This document shows, piece after piece, positions 43,082 to 50,955 of a stretch of DNA of 64,000 nt. Position 1 is the first letter of the stretch. Every line of letters begins with the position of its first letter. The notes beneath the pieces were generated by a model that was given only the letters and a program-made list of their open reading frames with translations, did not search any database and was not told the DNA's origin. This DNA is from Bdellovibrio reynosensis (GTDB lineage Bacteria > Bdellovibrionota > Bdellovibrionia > Bdellovibrionales > Bdellovibrionaceae): contig NZ_CP093442.1 of assembly GCF_022814725.1 (NCBI RefSeq), positions 372,001 through 436,000 of the forward strand, in the 5' to 3' direction. The translations under genes were made by a program, and so were the position numbers.

Positions 43082-45010
43082 GTGGACGCTAATAAATCAA
43101 AGATTCTGATATTAGAAGATGACCAAACGATCGGCGTGGCTTTAAAAGAAGTTCTTGCCCGAGCGGGTTATAGCGTCTTTCTTGCGACTCGTCCTGATGA
43201 AGCCAACTCGATATTAACATCTAATACCAATATTGAATTCCTTTTCTGTGACTGTCTTCTTCCACAAATGACAGGTCTGGATTTCATTAAGCAGGTTCGC
43301 GGCAATTACCCGAACTTGCGCTTTAAAGTCGTTTTAATGAGCGGTATCTATACCGATAAAAGCTTCATCCAAGAAGCGTCTCAAGCGACAGGGGCGGTTG
43401 CATTCTTAAAGAAACCATTTGAGATGGAACAAGTTCTAAAACTTGTTAAAAAAGAAGAAGCGCCAAAACGTGAAGAAGTCGGCGCCAGAAAACTTCTTTA
43501 TCAAATGTTCGCAAATCCCACAGTGACCAATCGCCAAAAACGGAAGGTGATTGAATCCATCGAAGAAGTGAGCGGTTTTGACTTACCATTTTTATATTCC
43601 TTATTGGCAGAAACAAAGAGCAGTGGATATTTAAATATCTACAATGCTGATGGTTCTGTTTCCGGTATTTCATTCTGTAATGGCACGATCGTCGGCGTAG
43701 ACGTTGATGATAAAACAACATTCCTAGGTGAGATGTTGATTCAAAGTGGTTACGCGACACCTAAAGACGTGCAAACGGCTTTGCGTGACAAGAACAATCG
43801 CCGCATTGGTAATTACTTAATTCAAAACAATCAGCTAAGCCCCCACGCGTTTGATTTGATCCTGATGGAACAAATGAACATCCGCTTGGTTAGAACGATC
43901 GTAGATCAAAAGATCCGCGTGAATTTCGCCTCTGCAGAAGTAGAGATGAGCAGCCCCAGCATTGACGCTGACAGCTTGTCTTATTACTTGCATGACTGGA
44001 TCGCTTCAAAACTTTCAGTAAGCTGGTTAAAGTCTTTATATGTAATGTGGTCGGGGAACGTGATCGTAAAAAGTCCAACCTTCCGCGAAGATCATCCTGC
44101 ATTAAGCATGAGCTTGATTAAGACGCTAGAAGGTTTAACGGTAAAGTTAAACAATCAAATGACTTTAAGTCAGCTTTTAGATGTTAAAGGATACAGTGAA
44201 GTAGCTGTTTATAAAGCGATCCACTTCCTATTAACAAAAGGTCTAATCGTTTTTGCTCAAAGAGCTGCTTTCGCAAATCCGCAAGAGCAATTGAAAGTAT
44301 TAAAGAAAATCTGGGCAGAACTAGAAAGCAAAAACGGATACGACATCGTATCGTACATGGAAACAGGTTCTGGTGGCACATCTCTAGACGGCGCCCTCCA
44401 AGACTTCATGACATTAATCGGTGATCAACCCCAAGATACAGCGTCAGAGCTATATCAAGTATGGAACAATATTAAAAAAATCGCCGAAGAATCTGTAGCC
44501 ATGGCAAAAGATTCGAGCAAAATCGACCAGTACCGCCAAGCTTCGAAAAAAACAGAAGCCGAAGCAAAACTAAGAGCCGCTTCATTAATGGAAGACGTTA
44601 AAAAAGCATTGCAATACAACCAATACGCAAAGGCTTTAGAACACTTAGCGGAAATCGCTAAACTAAATCCACAAATGCAACAGTTACACGTCTACAGCTC
44701 ATGGGCAAAACTAGGCGCTCTAGATCCAGCAAAAAAAGTATTTCAAATGAAAGAAATCGAATTGGAACTAATGCAAGTCCCACCAGACGAGCGTTACGAC
44801 ACACTATTCCCATTCGTCATCGGCCTATTCAATAAAGCAAAAGGAGATGTGGTAGCAGCACGCAAATCTTTCGAAAAAAGCGTAGCCTTAGACCCATCCT
44901 TCATCCCTGCACGAAGAGAAATCTCTCTGTTGTCAGCGGCAAACAAAAAACAAGACGTCTTCAACATGGACCTAAAACAAGTCGTCTCTGGTTTCTTCAA
45001 GAAAAAATAA
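43082..45010 (+). CDS. Response regulator with DUF4388/PATAN-like middle and TPR-like C-terminus
   Basis: The start is GTG 43082. The 642-residue product has a receiver (about 1-125, phospho-acceptor Asp57 in 'FCDCLLPQMTG', 'LKKPFEM' near 115). A DUF4388/PATAN-type region follows (about 160-330, 'SGYLNIYNADGSVSGISF', 'LGEMLIQSGY'), then a winged-helix-like stretch (about 360-410), a helical linker (Lys/Glu-rich, about 480-520) and TPR-like helices (about 525-620). No DNA-binding family is obvious. PATAN-type regulators in Myxococcota and Bdellovibrionota bind small GTPases or other signalling partners. It closes the signalling block. Codon use in the last third shows frequent comma-like A/T third positions, but the frame is unbroken. 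Confidence 0.8.
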   Translation: MDANKSKILILEDDQTIGVALKEVLARAGYSVFLATRPDEANSILTSNTNIEFLFCDCLLPQMTGLDFIKQVRGNYPNLRFKVVLMSGIYTDKSFIQEASQATGAVAFLKKPFEMEQVLKLVKKEEAPKREEVGARKLLYQMFANPTVTNRQKRKVIESIEEVSGFDLPFLYSLLAETKSSGYLNIYNADGSVSGISFCNGTIVGVDVDDKTTFLGEMLIQSGYATPKDVQTALRDKNNRRIGNYLIQNNQLSPHAFDLILMEQMNIRLVRTIVDQKIRVNFASAEVEMSSPSIDADSLSYYLHDWIASKLSVSWLKSLYVMWSGNVIVKSPTFREDHPALSMSLIKTLEGLTVKLNNQMTLSQLLDVKGYSEVAVYKAIHFLLTKGLIVFAQRAAFANPQEQLKVLKKIWAELESKNGYDIVSYMETGSGGTSLDGALQDFMTLIGDQPQDTASELYQVWNNIKKIAEESVAMAKDSSKIDQYRQASKKTEAEAKLRAASLMEDVKKALQYNQYAKALEHLAEIAKLNPQMQQLHVYSSWAKLGALDPAKKVFQMKEIELELMQVPPDERYDTLFPFVIGLFNKAKGDVVAARKSFEKSVALDPSFIPARREISLLSAANKKQDVFNMDLKQVVSGFFKKK

Positions 45011-45019
45011 CGCTCTTAG

Positions 45020-45268
45020 CTTCGATCGAAGTTCGGAATGGGAAGGCTTAGGCTCCTAGCTTGGTGCTTGGCTGTCTCCATGAACACGCCATCCTGGCTC
45101 ATCGCCGCCGCACTTCGTGCGGTTCGCGCAAGGTTGAGGGCTCCTGCCCCCAACCCCTTCGGGGCTGACGCGCAAAAATAGCATCCTGCTATTTTTGTCA
45201 TGGCGCCGGCGAAGGTTCATTCCGCATCCACAGCACAGAGCTAAGCCCCAAGCCCTTCCCATTCCGAA
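45020..45268. repeat. Long inverted-repeat element, copy 1 (with internal insertion)
   Basis: The outer arms 45032-45060 and 45240-45268 pair imperfectly (15 bases exact, ttcggaatgggaagg). An inner stem follows (tgaac with gttca), and then a hairpin ccgca/tgcgg. The core is homologous, inverted, to the element at 45555-45717. Copy 1 has about 60 extra bases containing two more hairpins (ggttgagggc/gcccccaacc and aaaaatagca/tgctattttt). A perfect 12-base palindrome cttcgatcgaag (45020-45031) borders its left end. Confidence 0.75.
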
Positions 45269-45281
45269 TTGCTGAGATAAG

Positions 45282-45393
45282 ATGTCATGCTTTCTTAAAG
45301 AAAAGATTCAACTTGTCTGGGAAGCGGCGAAGCCCAGGCTTTTAAAGCGCTGAGGAGAAAATTCAAAAAGTTAAAGAAGAATATGAACCTTAG
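45282..45393 (+). pseudogene. Small helical ORF split by a +1 frameshift (or two tiny ORFs)
   Basis: From ATG 45282 a 23-residue frame reads M-S-C-F-L-K-E-K-I-Q then an amphipathic stretch to LLKR and stop. The other frame (45349-45393) continues 'AEEKIQKVKEEYEP' and stops. Joined by one base shift they would give a continuous charged helix of about 37 residues. No good ribosome site is seen. The terminator at 45440 shows the stretch is probably transcribed. It could be a decayed small gene, a frameshifted gene or an RNA. Confidence 0.25.
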
Positions 45394-45439
45394 ATCCCGG
45401 TCCTCTGAATAATTCGTGTATCAACTATTGAGCAGTTCC

Positions 45440-45472
45440 TAAGGCACCTGAAAAGGTGCCTGCTTCTTTTTA
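45440..45472 (+). terminator. Rho-independent terminator in the repeat gap
   Basis: An 8-bp stem aggcacct/aggtgcct with a gaaa loop, then cttctttttt-like T-rich tail. It follows no recognised gene other than the split ORF at 45282-45393. Confidence 0.8.
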
Positions 45473-45554
45473 CGGTTTCACCGCGTCACAAAAAAAGCAT
45501 ACGAACTTAAAGTCCAAACCGAAGAATTCTTAACACAACACTCGTTGCTAGCAC

Positions 45555-45717
45555 GATTTGGGTTTGGGGTAAGGGCTTAGTTAGCTTGGATACGAAGTGA
45601 GCCTTTGTCGGCGCCACGATGGCGCGAACCGCAGCGTAGCTGCGGCGACAACTGAGCCCGGACGGCGTGCTCACGTAGCTAGCCAAGCTAACTAAGCCCT
45701 TACCCCAAACCCAAATC
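45555..45717. repeat. Long inverted-repeat element, copy 2
   Basis: Perfect 35-base outer arms (45555-45589 and 45683-45717) flank a 93-base core. Reversed, the core matches copy 1 (for example agcacgccgtccgggctca against aacacgccatcctggctca). The inner stem is gtgagc/gctcac where copy 1 has tgaac/gttca, and the apex hairpin is ccgcagc/gctgcgg where copy 1 has ccgca/tgcgg. It lies 30 bases beyond the 3' end of the gene at 45747-47525. Confidence 0.8.
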
Positions 45718-45746
45718 CGTCGCTCGCAAGCGACCAGACGCCGTGT

Positions 45747-47525
45747 TTAGAATTTCCAGAGGGCTCCACCGTTGAGGCCGATCTGCATTTCTTCAGTACC
45801 GCTTGATGGATCGAATTTGTAAGAAGAAAGATCAAGGCCGTAGCGCCAGTAGAGTTGGTTAGAGGCTTGCCAGTAGCCTTGGGCTCTTAGGATGTAGGCG
45901 GAGGTTACTTTGAAATCTCCTGTTGAGCCTAGTAGGTAGTCGAATTTTACTTCGGTCCAATGCATGAGTGGTTTTAGCCAGCGGTGTGGTTTTTTAAGTA
46001 GGAATGCTCCGACTCCGTAGGCTGTGCTGCTGACTCCTTCGGCTTGTAGCATTTGCAATGGGAAGCTTAAGCCCCATGTGGATTCGCTTAAATTGAATCC
46101 TGGTTTTGCTCTCCAGTTTAAATGCACTGTTGTGAAATCGATTTTGCCTTCGCCGGATTTTTCTATGACTTGTTGGTCTCTTTCTAGGGAAATTCCAAAT
46201 CTGAATCTAGACCAATCTGCATTGATCATCAGGAAATTTTCAAACCACCATTGGTATTCGATTTCAGCAAACGCCACAGCTGCTGGAGTTTGATAATGAA
46301 GTCCCAGGCTGATGGACATTGGGTGGCCTCTGAAGACGTCATAGCCTACTTGAAATTCGTTGTTATCCGAAGTCACCATTAAGTATCGGCGGCTTTCTGC
46401 TCCGGCAGGAATATCGCGAATGGTCCATTGGAATTGGTTTTTCTTTGTGGGTTCTACTTTCGCTGCTGTGTCTTTTTCAACAGGGCGAACTTGCACACCT
46501 TCTGGGGTGATTCCGTTGAACGTCAGGCTTGATGAGTAAGTTCTTGAAGCTGACCTAGGTGATAGGAAAGGGCGGCTTTTTTCTCTGGGTAAGTTTCCGC
46601 GCACGTAAAACTCTTGGCGCATCGGGATGTCGCCTTCGCCTTTTAGATACAGGACGGGGCGGTCCTTAGGCAAGGCTATTTGCCAATCTGTTTCGCTTAA
46701 TTTTTTAACTTTGGTTTCATCAACCGGTTCTGCGCCTGTTGCTGTAAGGATGATCTTTGTGTTGTCTTCTGAAACAACTAGATCTTTAAAGTCGACGTCT
46801 TTTTTTCTAGTTTCAACTTCAAGGAAAGCGCCAGTTTGCGTTTGAGCTTTGAACGCGACTGTCTCGCTGCGATCATTTAAATAAATGATTCCTTGATTGC
46901 CAACCACTTTACCGTTGATTTCAATTTGTGCGGATCTTTTGGTGGCTGAACGAGATTTTACCACCATCTGTCCTTGCTGCGAACTTAGGTAAAGTTCTTT
47001 AGAACACAGGTACAGTCTTGTTTCTTCGCTTTCCTTGTAAATACAAAATACCATGAAGGGGAAGTACTTCATGTCGTTAACAAGGTTGGCTTCAACCCCT
47101 TCAACTGTGAAAGTCGCGATTTCAGAGCGAAGATGTTCTTCTTCGGCTTTCTTTTGACCTTGAGTGATTTTTAATTCTTTTTTAGTGGCGATCGCATTGA
47201 AAATGGCTTTTCCAGAATTGTTTTTAATCGCTAGTTCGCCATCTTTAATCAAGCCCGCTGGCCAAGTGAAGTGAATACGGAAAGTGCCTTCTTTATCGCC
47301 CGATGGCTCAATTTGAAAAGTCACTTGCGTAGTATCAATCAGAATGTCACCGACTTTAAGGCGATCGTCATCGATCAACGTATATTCAAAACGTTGCGGT
47401 AGTACCTGCAAATTGTTTTTATCTGCTTGAAAATACAAAGGCTTCAATTTGCTAGAACCTTTACCTTGCGCCAAAACTTGCGCTGAACACAGAATCGCAA
47501 CCAATGAAATCAGTAATTTAATCAC
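45747..47525 (-). CDS. Exported beta-rich protein, paralogue of the 18493-20541 gene
   Basis: The start is GTG 47525 (GTGA overlap with the upstream NTPase gene). The 592-residue product has signal peptide MIKLLISLVAILCSAQVLA. 'KLKPLYFQADKNNLQVLP' opens the shared beta domain, and the middle block contains 'FRIHFTWPAG' and 'FQWTIRDIP'. The last 190 residues are barrel-like ('FAEIEYQWWFENFLMI') and end '...LNGGALWKF' with terminal Phe. It has the same architecture as the gene at 18.5 kb, minus its N-terminal Ala/Glu-rich extension. Function unknown; an outer-membrane location is likely. Confidence 0.72.
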   Translation of the reverse strand: MIKLLISLVAILCSAQVLAQGKGSSKLKPLYFQADKNNLQVLPQRFEYTLIDDDRLKVGDILIDTTQVTFQIEPSGDKEGTFRIHFTWPAGLIKDGELAIKNNSGKAIFNAIATKKELKITQGQKKAEEEHLRSEIATFTVEGVEANLVNDMKYFPFMVFCIYKESEETRLYLCSKELYLSSQQGQMVVKSRSATKRSAQIEINGKVVGNQGIIYLNDRSETVAFKAQTQTGAFLEVETRKKDVDFKDLVVSEDNTKIILTATGAEPVDETKVKKLSETDWQIALPKDRPVLYLKGEGDIPMRQEFYVRGNLPREKSRPFLSPRSASRTYSSSLTFNGITPEGVQVRPVEKDTAAKVEPTKKNQFQWTIRDIPAGAESRRYLMVTSDNNEFQVGYDVFRGHPMSISLGLHYQTPAAVAFAEIEYQWWFENFLMINADWSRFRFGISLERDQQVIEKSGEGKIDFTTVHLNWRAKPGFNLSESTWGLSFPLQMLQAEGVSSTAYGVGAFLLKKPHRWLKPLMHWTEVKFDYLLGSTGDFKVTSAYILRAQGYWQASNQLYWRYGLDLSSYKFDPSSGTEEMQIGLNGGALWKF

Positions 47526-48127
47526 GGCAAAATCTCCCGATTGATTTCATCAGCGGATTTGTGCGCCATGATCGCGCGAATCACTGATAATGATGTCGTC
47601 ATTTTAGAAAGAAAGTCTTCATTGTGGGTGATCACTACGCGATGAGGGTGACCTTCCCAAGCTTTAGCAATCTTATCATTCAAATCCCACGCTTCTTGAA
47701 AAGTTTCAGTGCGAATGGAGTTTGTTGTGTCGTAAAAATCTTCGGCGGCGGTGTCTAGATGAATAACCCAGTCATATCTTGCAAGCTCGGCATCCCTATT
47801 ACTTTGGATGTTTTTAAAAAAATGCTCTTCGCTATCTGGCCAGTAGGCGATTGCATCTAATGATCCACGGTCGCAAACGATCAAAGGTTTTTGGCTAGTT
47901 TCGCATATCAAGTGTTCAAGTTCTTTTTGCGTAAAATAGATGGCACGTTGGGCGCAAATCAGACCCAGATCACCTTTGCTGCGTGGGAAACCTCCGCGAT
48001 ACAAAATACTGGCAGCTTCTGGAACAAGCGCGCATTTTTGGCCAAGTTCTTTTTTCAGAGCTTCAATAAGAGTGGTTTTTCCGCCCGAAGGACCGCCAGT
48101 AATTGCTATTTTTACGTAGGATTTCAT
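47522..48127 (-). CDS. NadR-like P-loop NTPase (AAA_28 type)
   Basis: The 201-residue protein opens with Walker A 'GGPSGGKTTLIEAL' (about 10-23). 'LVPEAASILYRGGFPR' (about 34-49), 'LIVCDRGSLDAIAYW' (about 81-95) carrying the Walker B-like Asp, and 'VIHLDTAAEDFY' follow. This is the small kinase-like P-loop family that includes NadR's ribosylnicotinamide kinase domain. Which small molecule it phosphorylates, if any, is not clear. Its stop overlaps the start of the beta-rich exported protein gene by 4 bases. Confidence 0.78.
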   Translation of the reverse strand: MKSYVKIAITGGPSGGKTTLIEALKKELGQKCALVPEAASILYRGGFPRSKGDLGLICAQRAIYFTQKELEHLICETSQKPLIVCDRGSLDAIAYWPDSEEHFFKNIQSNRDAELARYDWVIHLDTAAEDFYDTTNSIRTETFQEAWDLNDKIAKAWEGHPHRVVITHNEDFLSKMTTSLSVIRAIMAHKSADEINREILP

Positions 48128-48171
48128 AGCAATAGGATCACTAATTAGAGGAAAAGGGTCAAAGTAAAAAG

Positions 48172-49314
48172 TTACAGGATATAACGCAGAAGGAAGGCGA
48201 TATTATAAATCAGCCGCGCAAAAAGCCCCGGGGTTTTTACTTCTTGTTCAGAAATGACTTTCGATTCTGCGATATCAAGCTGCCACTGGTTCAGCATGCT
48301 TTGTAAGCTTTCGGCATCGTCAAGGACCACTTCAACTTCAAGATCATGCAAAATACTGCGGTGATTAAGGTTGAAGGAGCCAATCAGCACTTTGTCGTCA
48401 ATGATCATTGTCTTCGCATGCAGGATGGTTTTTTGATACTCATAAATCTTAATTCGACGTTGCAGTAAAAAGCGCACGATATAAAAAGCCGCCCACTTCA
48501 CCATGGGCACATCAGATTTGCCAGGAATCACAATTTCTACCTGAATTCCTTTGCGAGCCGCCTTTAAAAGGGCACGCATCAGTGACCCCTTCGGTAGAAA
48601 ATACGCAGTCGTAATAAGCACGCGGCTTTTTGCTGATGAAATTCGAATTAACAAGTCCCGATACAGGCGTCGGCGCATGCGTTGGGTGTTATTTAAACGC
48701 AATAACTTTTCGTAGGGCTCAGAGCGATTCTTCCAACGTCCCACCCAATTTAAAATGCCGTGGATGAAGGTGCGCAAATAAGAAATTTGAAAAGCTTGAA
48801 CCAACTGTTGCACCGGAGGCCCTTCGACCCAAACTCCGGTATCGCGCCAAGCTTTTGTGCCGACGATGCTTGCGCAATGATTTTGGATGAAGTTAAAGCT
48901 GCCCAAATAAACGCGCTTCTGATCGATGATGGCGATTTTGCGATGGGTGCGGCGATTCAAACGTCTGAATAGAAGTGAGCCCTGGATGGCTTTTCCTGAA
49001 AAAGTTTTTTTAATAGCCGCGAGCGGATAGGGAAGCGGATGAAATACACGAAATTCAATCCCCATTTCCGAACATAATCTGCTAAGTTGTGGGATGTAAG
49101 TGTAAGAGCCAAAACCATCGACGATGATCTTAACTGAACAACTGCGCTCTCGGGCGCTTTTAAGTTCGGCTAAAAGGGTCATCGTTAAAGTGTCGACAGC
49201 AAAGATATAAGACTCAATTGTGATAGAACTTGAAGCGCTACGGATATCCTCTATGAGGCTTTCAAAGAACTCATCACCTGAATAAAATATGTGGCTTCGA
49301 CTCCATGACTCCAT
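48172..49314 (-). CDS. Phospholipase D / cardiolipin synthase family protein
   Basis: The start is taken at ATG 49314 (380 residues), because the 88 residues encoded upstream read through the opposite-strand promoter region and resemble no family member. Two HKD motifs are present: 'THRKIAIIDQKRVYLGSFN' (about 135-153) and 'LHAKTMIIDDKVLIGSFNLN' (about 300-319). Spacing between them matches ClsB/C-type cardiolipin synthases, which form cardiolipin from phosphatidylglycerol or another phospholipid donor. The membrane-anchoring N-terminal helices of ClsA are absent, but a hydrophobic C-terminus ('LIYNIAFLLRYIL') could attach it to the membrane. A predatory role in prey membrane remodelling is speculation. 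Confidence 0.82.
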   Translation of the reverse strand: MESWSRSHIFYSGDEFFESLIEDIRSASSSITIESYIFAVDTLTMTLLAELKSARERSCSVKIIVDGFGSYTYIPQLSRLCSEMGIEFRVFHPLPYPLAAIKKTFSGKAIQGSLLFRRLNRRTHRKIAIIDQKRVYLGSFNFIQNHCASIVGTKAWRDTGVWVEGPPVQQLVQAFQISYLRTFIHGILNWVGRWKNRSEPYEKLLRLNNTQRMRRRLYRDLLIRISSAKSRVLITTAYFLPKGSLMRALLKAARKGIQVEIVIPGKSDVPMVKWAAFYIVRFLLQRRIKIYEYQKTILHAKTMIIDDKVLIGSFNLNHRSILHDLEVEVVLDDAESLQSMLNQWQLDIAESKVISEQEVKTPGLFARLIYNIAFLLRYIL

Positions 49315-49381
49315 ATGTCGATTGTTATTTAAGTTATTAAAAAAGTCGACAGCAAAGCTTTGAGGAGGGCAAACTGACTTT

Positions 49382-50095
49382 ATGACTATGTGCAAGCTAT
49401 CGAACTTCAAAAAATTTGCGGTAAGTGTCTGCCTTATTCTCGCTTCGTGCGGAGCGACATGGGCCCAGGCAGCGTTACCTTCTAGAACGACAACAGTGAT
49501 TTTCTTCGGCCAACAAAAAGCGGAAGACTTCGATACAAAAGTGAAACCCGTTTTTGCTGATTTCGTACGTCCCTGCAAATCCTGCGAGATCGTAAACTAC
49601 ACGCCTTATACAAAAGATGGCCACGTAGATATGGAAGCCTTGCAAGAAAGAATTCAAAGCCTTCCGGAAAACACCAGCTTTATCTTTTTTGATTTTAATT
49701 TGAAAGCTAACGATCAAACAAAAGAGCTGATTGAAACTTTAAACAAAAAAGTCGCAGCAGGCCTTTTAGTGGTCGGCAGTGCGGGGGCTCCAAAATCTTT
49801 AGAGTCATCAAGTCCCCTAAGCAGAACAGTTCTTGGGAAAGTAAATGGTGCCTTAATCATCGGCGAACTGGCAGAACGTGATCGTTTGATGCCAACAGGG
49901 TTCTACGGACCAGAAATGTTAACAGCACTTCGTCCACCGAAAGATATGATGGGCCAAGGTTACTCGCCATTGATGTTTGCTGCTGAACTTGCTGAAAACT
50001 GGCAAAAGCGCACTCCAACAGAATGGTCTGATCATTTCCGCACCAAAAAACTAAAATCTCGTAAAATTTGGTTGGATCTTAACGATCTATTCTAA
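49382..50095 (+). CDS. Exported protein of unknown function
   Basis: The 237-residue product has a signal peptide with 'VCLILASCGATWAQA' (cleavage after about 30; a Cys lies in the segment, but the lipobox is poor). The mature part has alternating strand/helix ('TVIFFGQQKAEDFDTKV', 'SFIFFDFNL', 'GLLVVGSAGAP'), like a Rossmann-type or subtilisin-related fold, but no catalytic triad could be located. Two Cys occur in 'RPCKSCEIV' (a C-x-x-C pair). ATG 49382 and the next ATG at 49388 are both possible; GAGGAGG lies 13 bases before the first. Confidence 0.6.
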   Translation: MTMCKLSNFKKFAVSVCLILASCGATWAQAALPSRTTTVIFFGQQKAEDFDTKVKPVFADFVRPCKSCEIVNYTPYTKDGHVDMEALQERIQSLPENTSFIFFDFNLKANDQTKELIETLNKKVAAGLLVVGSAGAPKSLESSSPLSRTVLGKVNGALIIGELAERDRLMPTGFYGPEMLTALRPPKDMMGQGYSPLMFAAELAENWQKRTPTEWSDHFRTKKLKSRKIWLDLNDLF

Positions 50096-50104
50096 TTGCC
50101 GAAA

Positions 50105-50947
50105 CTAACGGCCCGGATACATCTCGATACGATCGTGGTATTCGGGCGGAATTTTCTCAAAGAGCAGTCGGCGGGCTTCGCCATCAGAATAGCGGCTGCT
50201 TGCGTGAATAAAGACAATCTTTTCACTCTCAATTTCGTGCAATCTTGGAATCACTTCATCAATATGGATATGGCCCCATTGACGGGCTTGTTCGATGGTT
50301 TTGCGATCATCAAGATAAGTTGATTCCATAATCAAGATTTTTGATTTTCGAACCCAATCTCTAGAATCTAAAAACTCAATTTGTGTGTCACCGGTGAAAC
50401 TAACGACCGGAGTATGAATGATATCGTTAATATCAATTCCTTGGCGTCGCAAGTTGATGATTTCATCGCGTTCTAATCCCAGGTATTCTTTTTTTAACTT
50501 TTTATGAACCTCAAACACCGTATAACCATAAGATTCAATTCGGTGAGTGGTCGGAAACACCTTCACATAGGTTTGCGGATTCAATTCAATCACGTAATCC
50601 GCAGCCACAGGAATGAATTCATAGGTATAGGTATGACCTTCAATCTGCTCCCAAAGTTTCATAATTTTATCCATCGGTTCAACCAAGGAACCTGGCATAT
50701 AAAACTTAGGACCTTCTTGGGAGTTCATCGCTTTTTGCGAGATGATATACGGAATGCCTGCCGCATGGTCTAAGTGACCATGGGTGATAAAATATTTTTT
50801 TAAATGAAGAAGATATGGATAACCTTGGGCCACATCAAAGGCCAAAGAAAGGTCGGGCATGGTTATTCCAGTACGAATTCCCGACAGCGATAAGCCGTAG
50901 AATTTATACTTGTCGTAACTCCAACTTTCTCCAGCCTGGATTGCCAT
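50105..50947 (-). CDS. RNase Z-like metallo-beta-lactamase fold hydrolase
   Basis: The 280-residue protein has 'FITHGHLDHAAGIPYI' (His56, His58, Asp60, His61) for the two-metal site. A His in 'FPTTHRIESYGY' (about 134), Asp in 'SFTGDTQIEF' (about 177) and a late His in 'FIHASSRYS' follow. The layout fits RNase Z/ElaC-type enzymes, which trim tRNA 3' ends, but the flexible exosite arm is not obvious. It may instead be a general phosphodiesterase. No signal peptide, so cytosolic. Confidence 0.78.
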   Translation of the reverse strand: MAIQAGESWSYDKYKFYGLSLSGIRTGITMPDLSLAFDVAQGYPYLLHLKKYFITHGHLDHAAGIPYIISQKAMNSQEGPKFYMPGSLVEPMDKIMKLWEQIEGHTYTYEFIPVAADYVIELNPQTYVKVFPTTHRIESYGYTVFEVHKKLKKEYLGLERDEIINLRRQGIDINDIIHTPVVSFTGDTQIEFLDSRDWVRKSKILIMESTYLDDRKTIEQARQWGHIHIDEVIPRLHEIESEKIVFIHASSRYSDGEARRLLFEKIPPEYHDRIEMYPGR

Positions 50948-50955
50948 ATTTTATC

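Noticed and set aside
45016-45262. ORFs of 61 and 68 codons in the repeat region
   Set aside because: They fall inside the inverted-repeat element and have arginine/serine-rich shadow composition without a ribosome site.
45020-45717. Integron attC sites
   Set aside because: Paired arms recall attC, but the GTTRRRY and RYYYAAC core sites are not found and no integrase is in the window.
49315-49578. 88-residue N-terminal extension of the PLD-family gene
   Set aside because: Crosses the opposite-strand gene's ribosome site and signal peptide region; no similarity to cardiolipin synthase N-termini.
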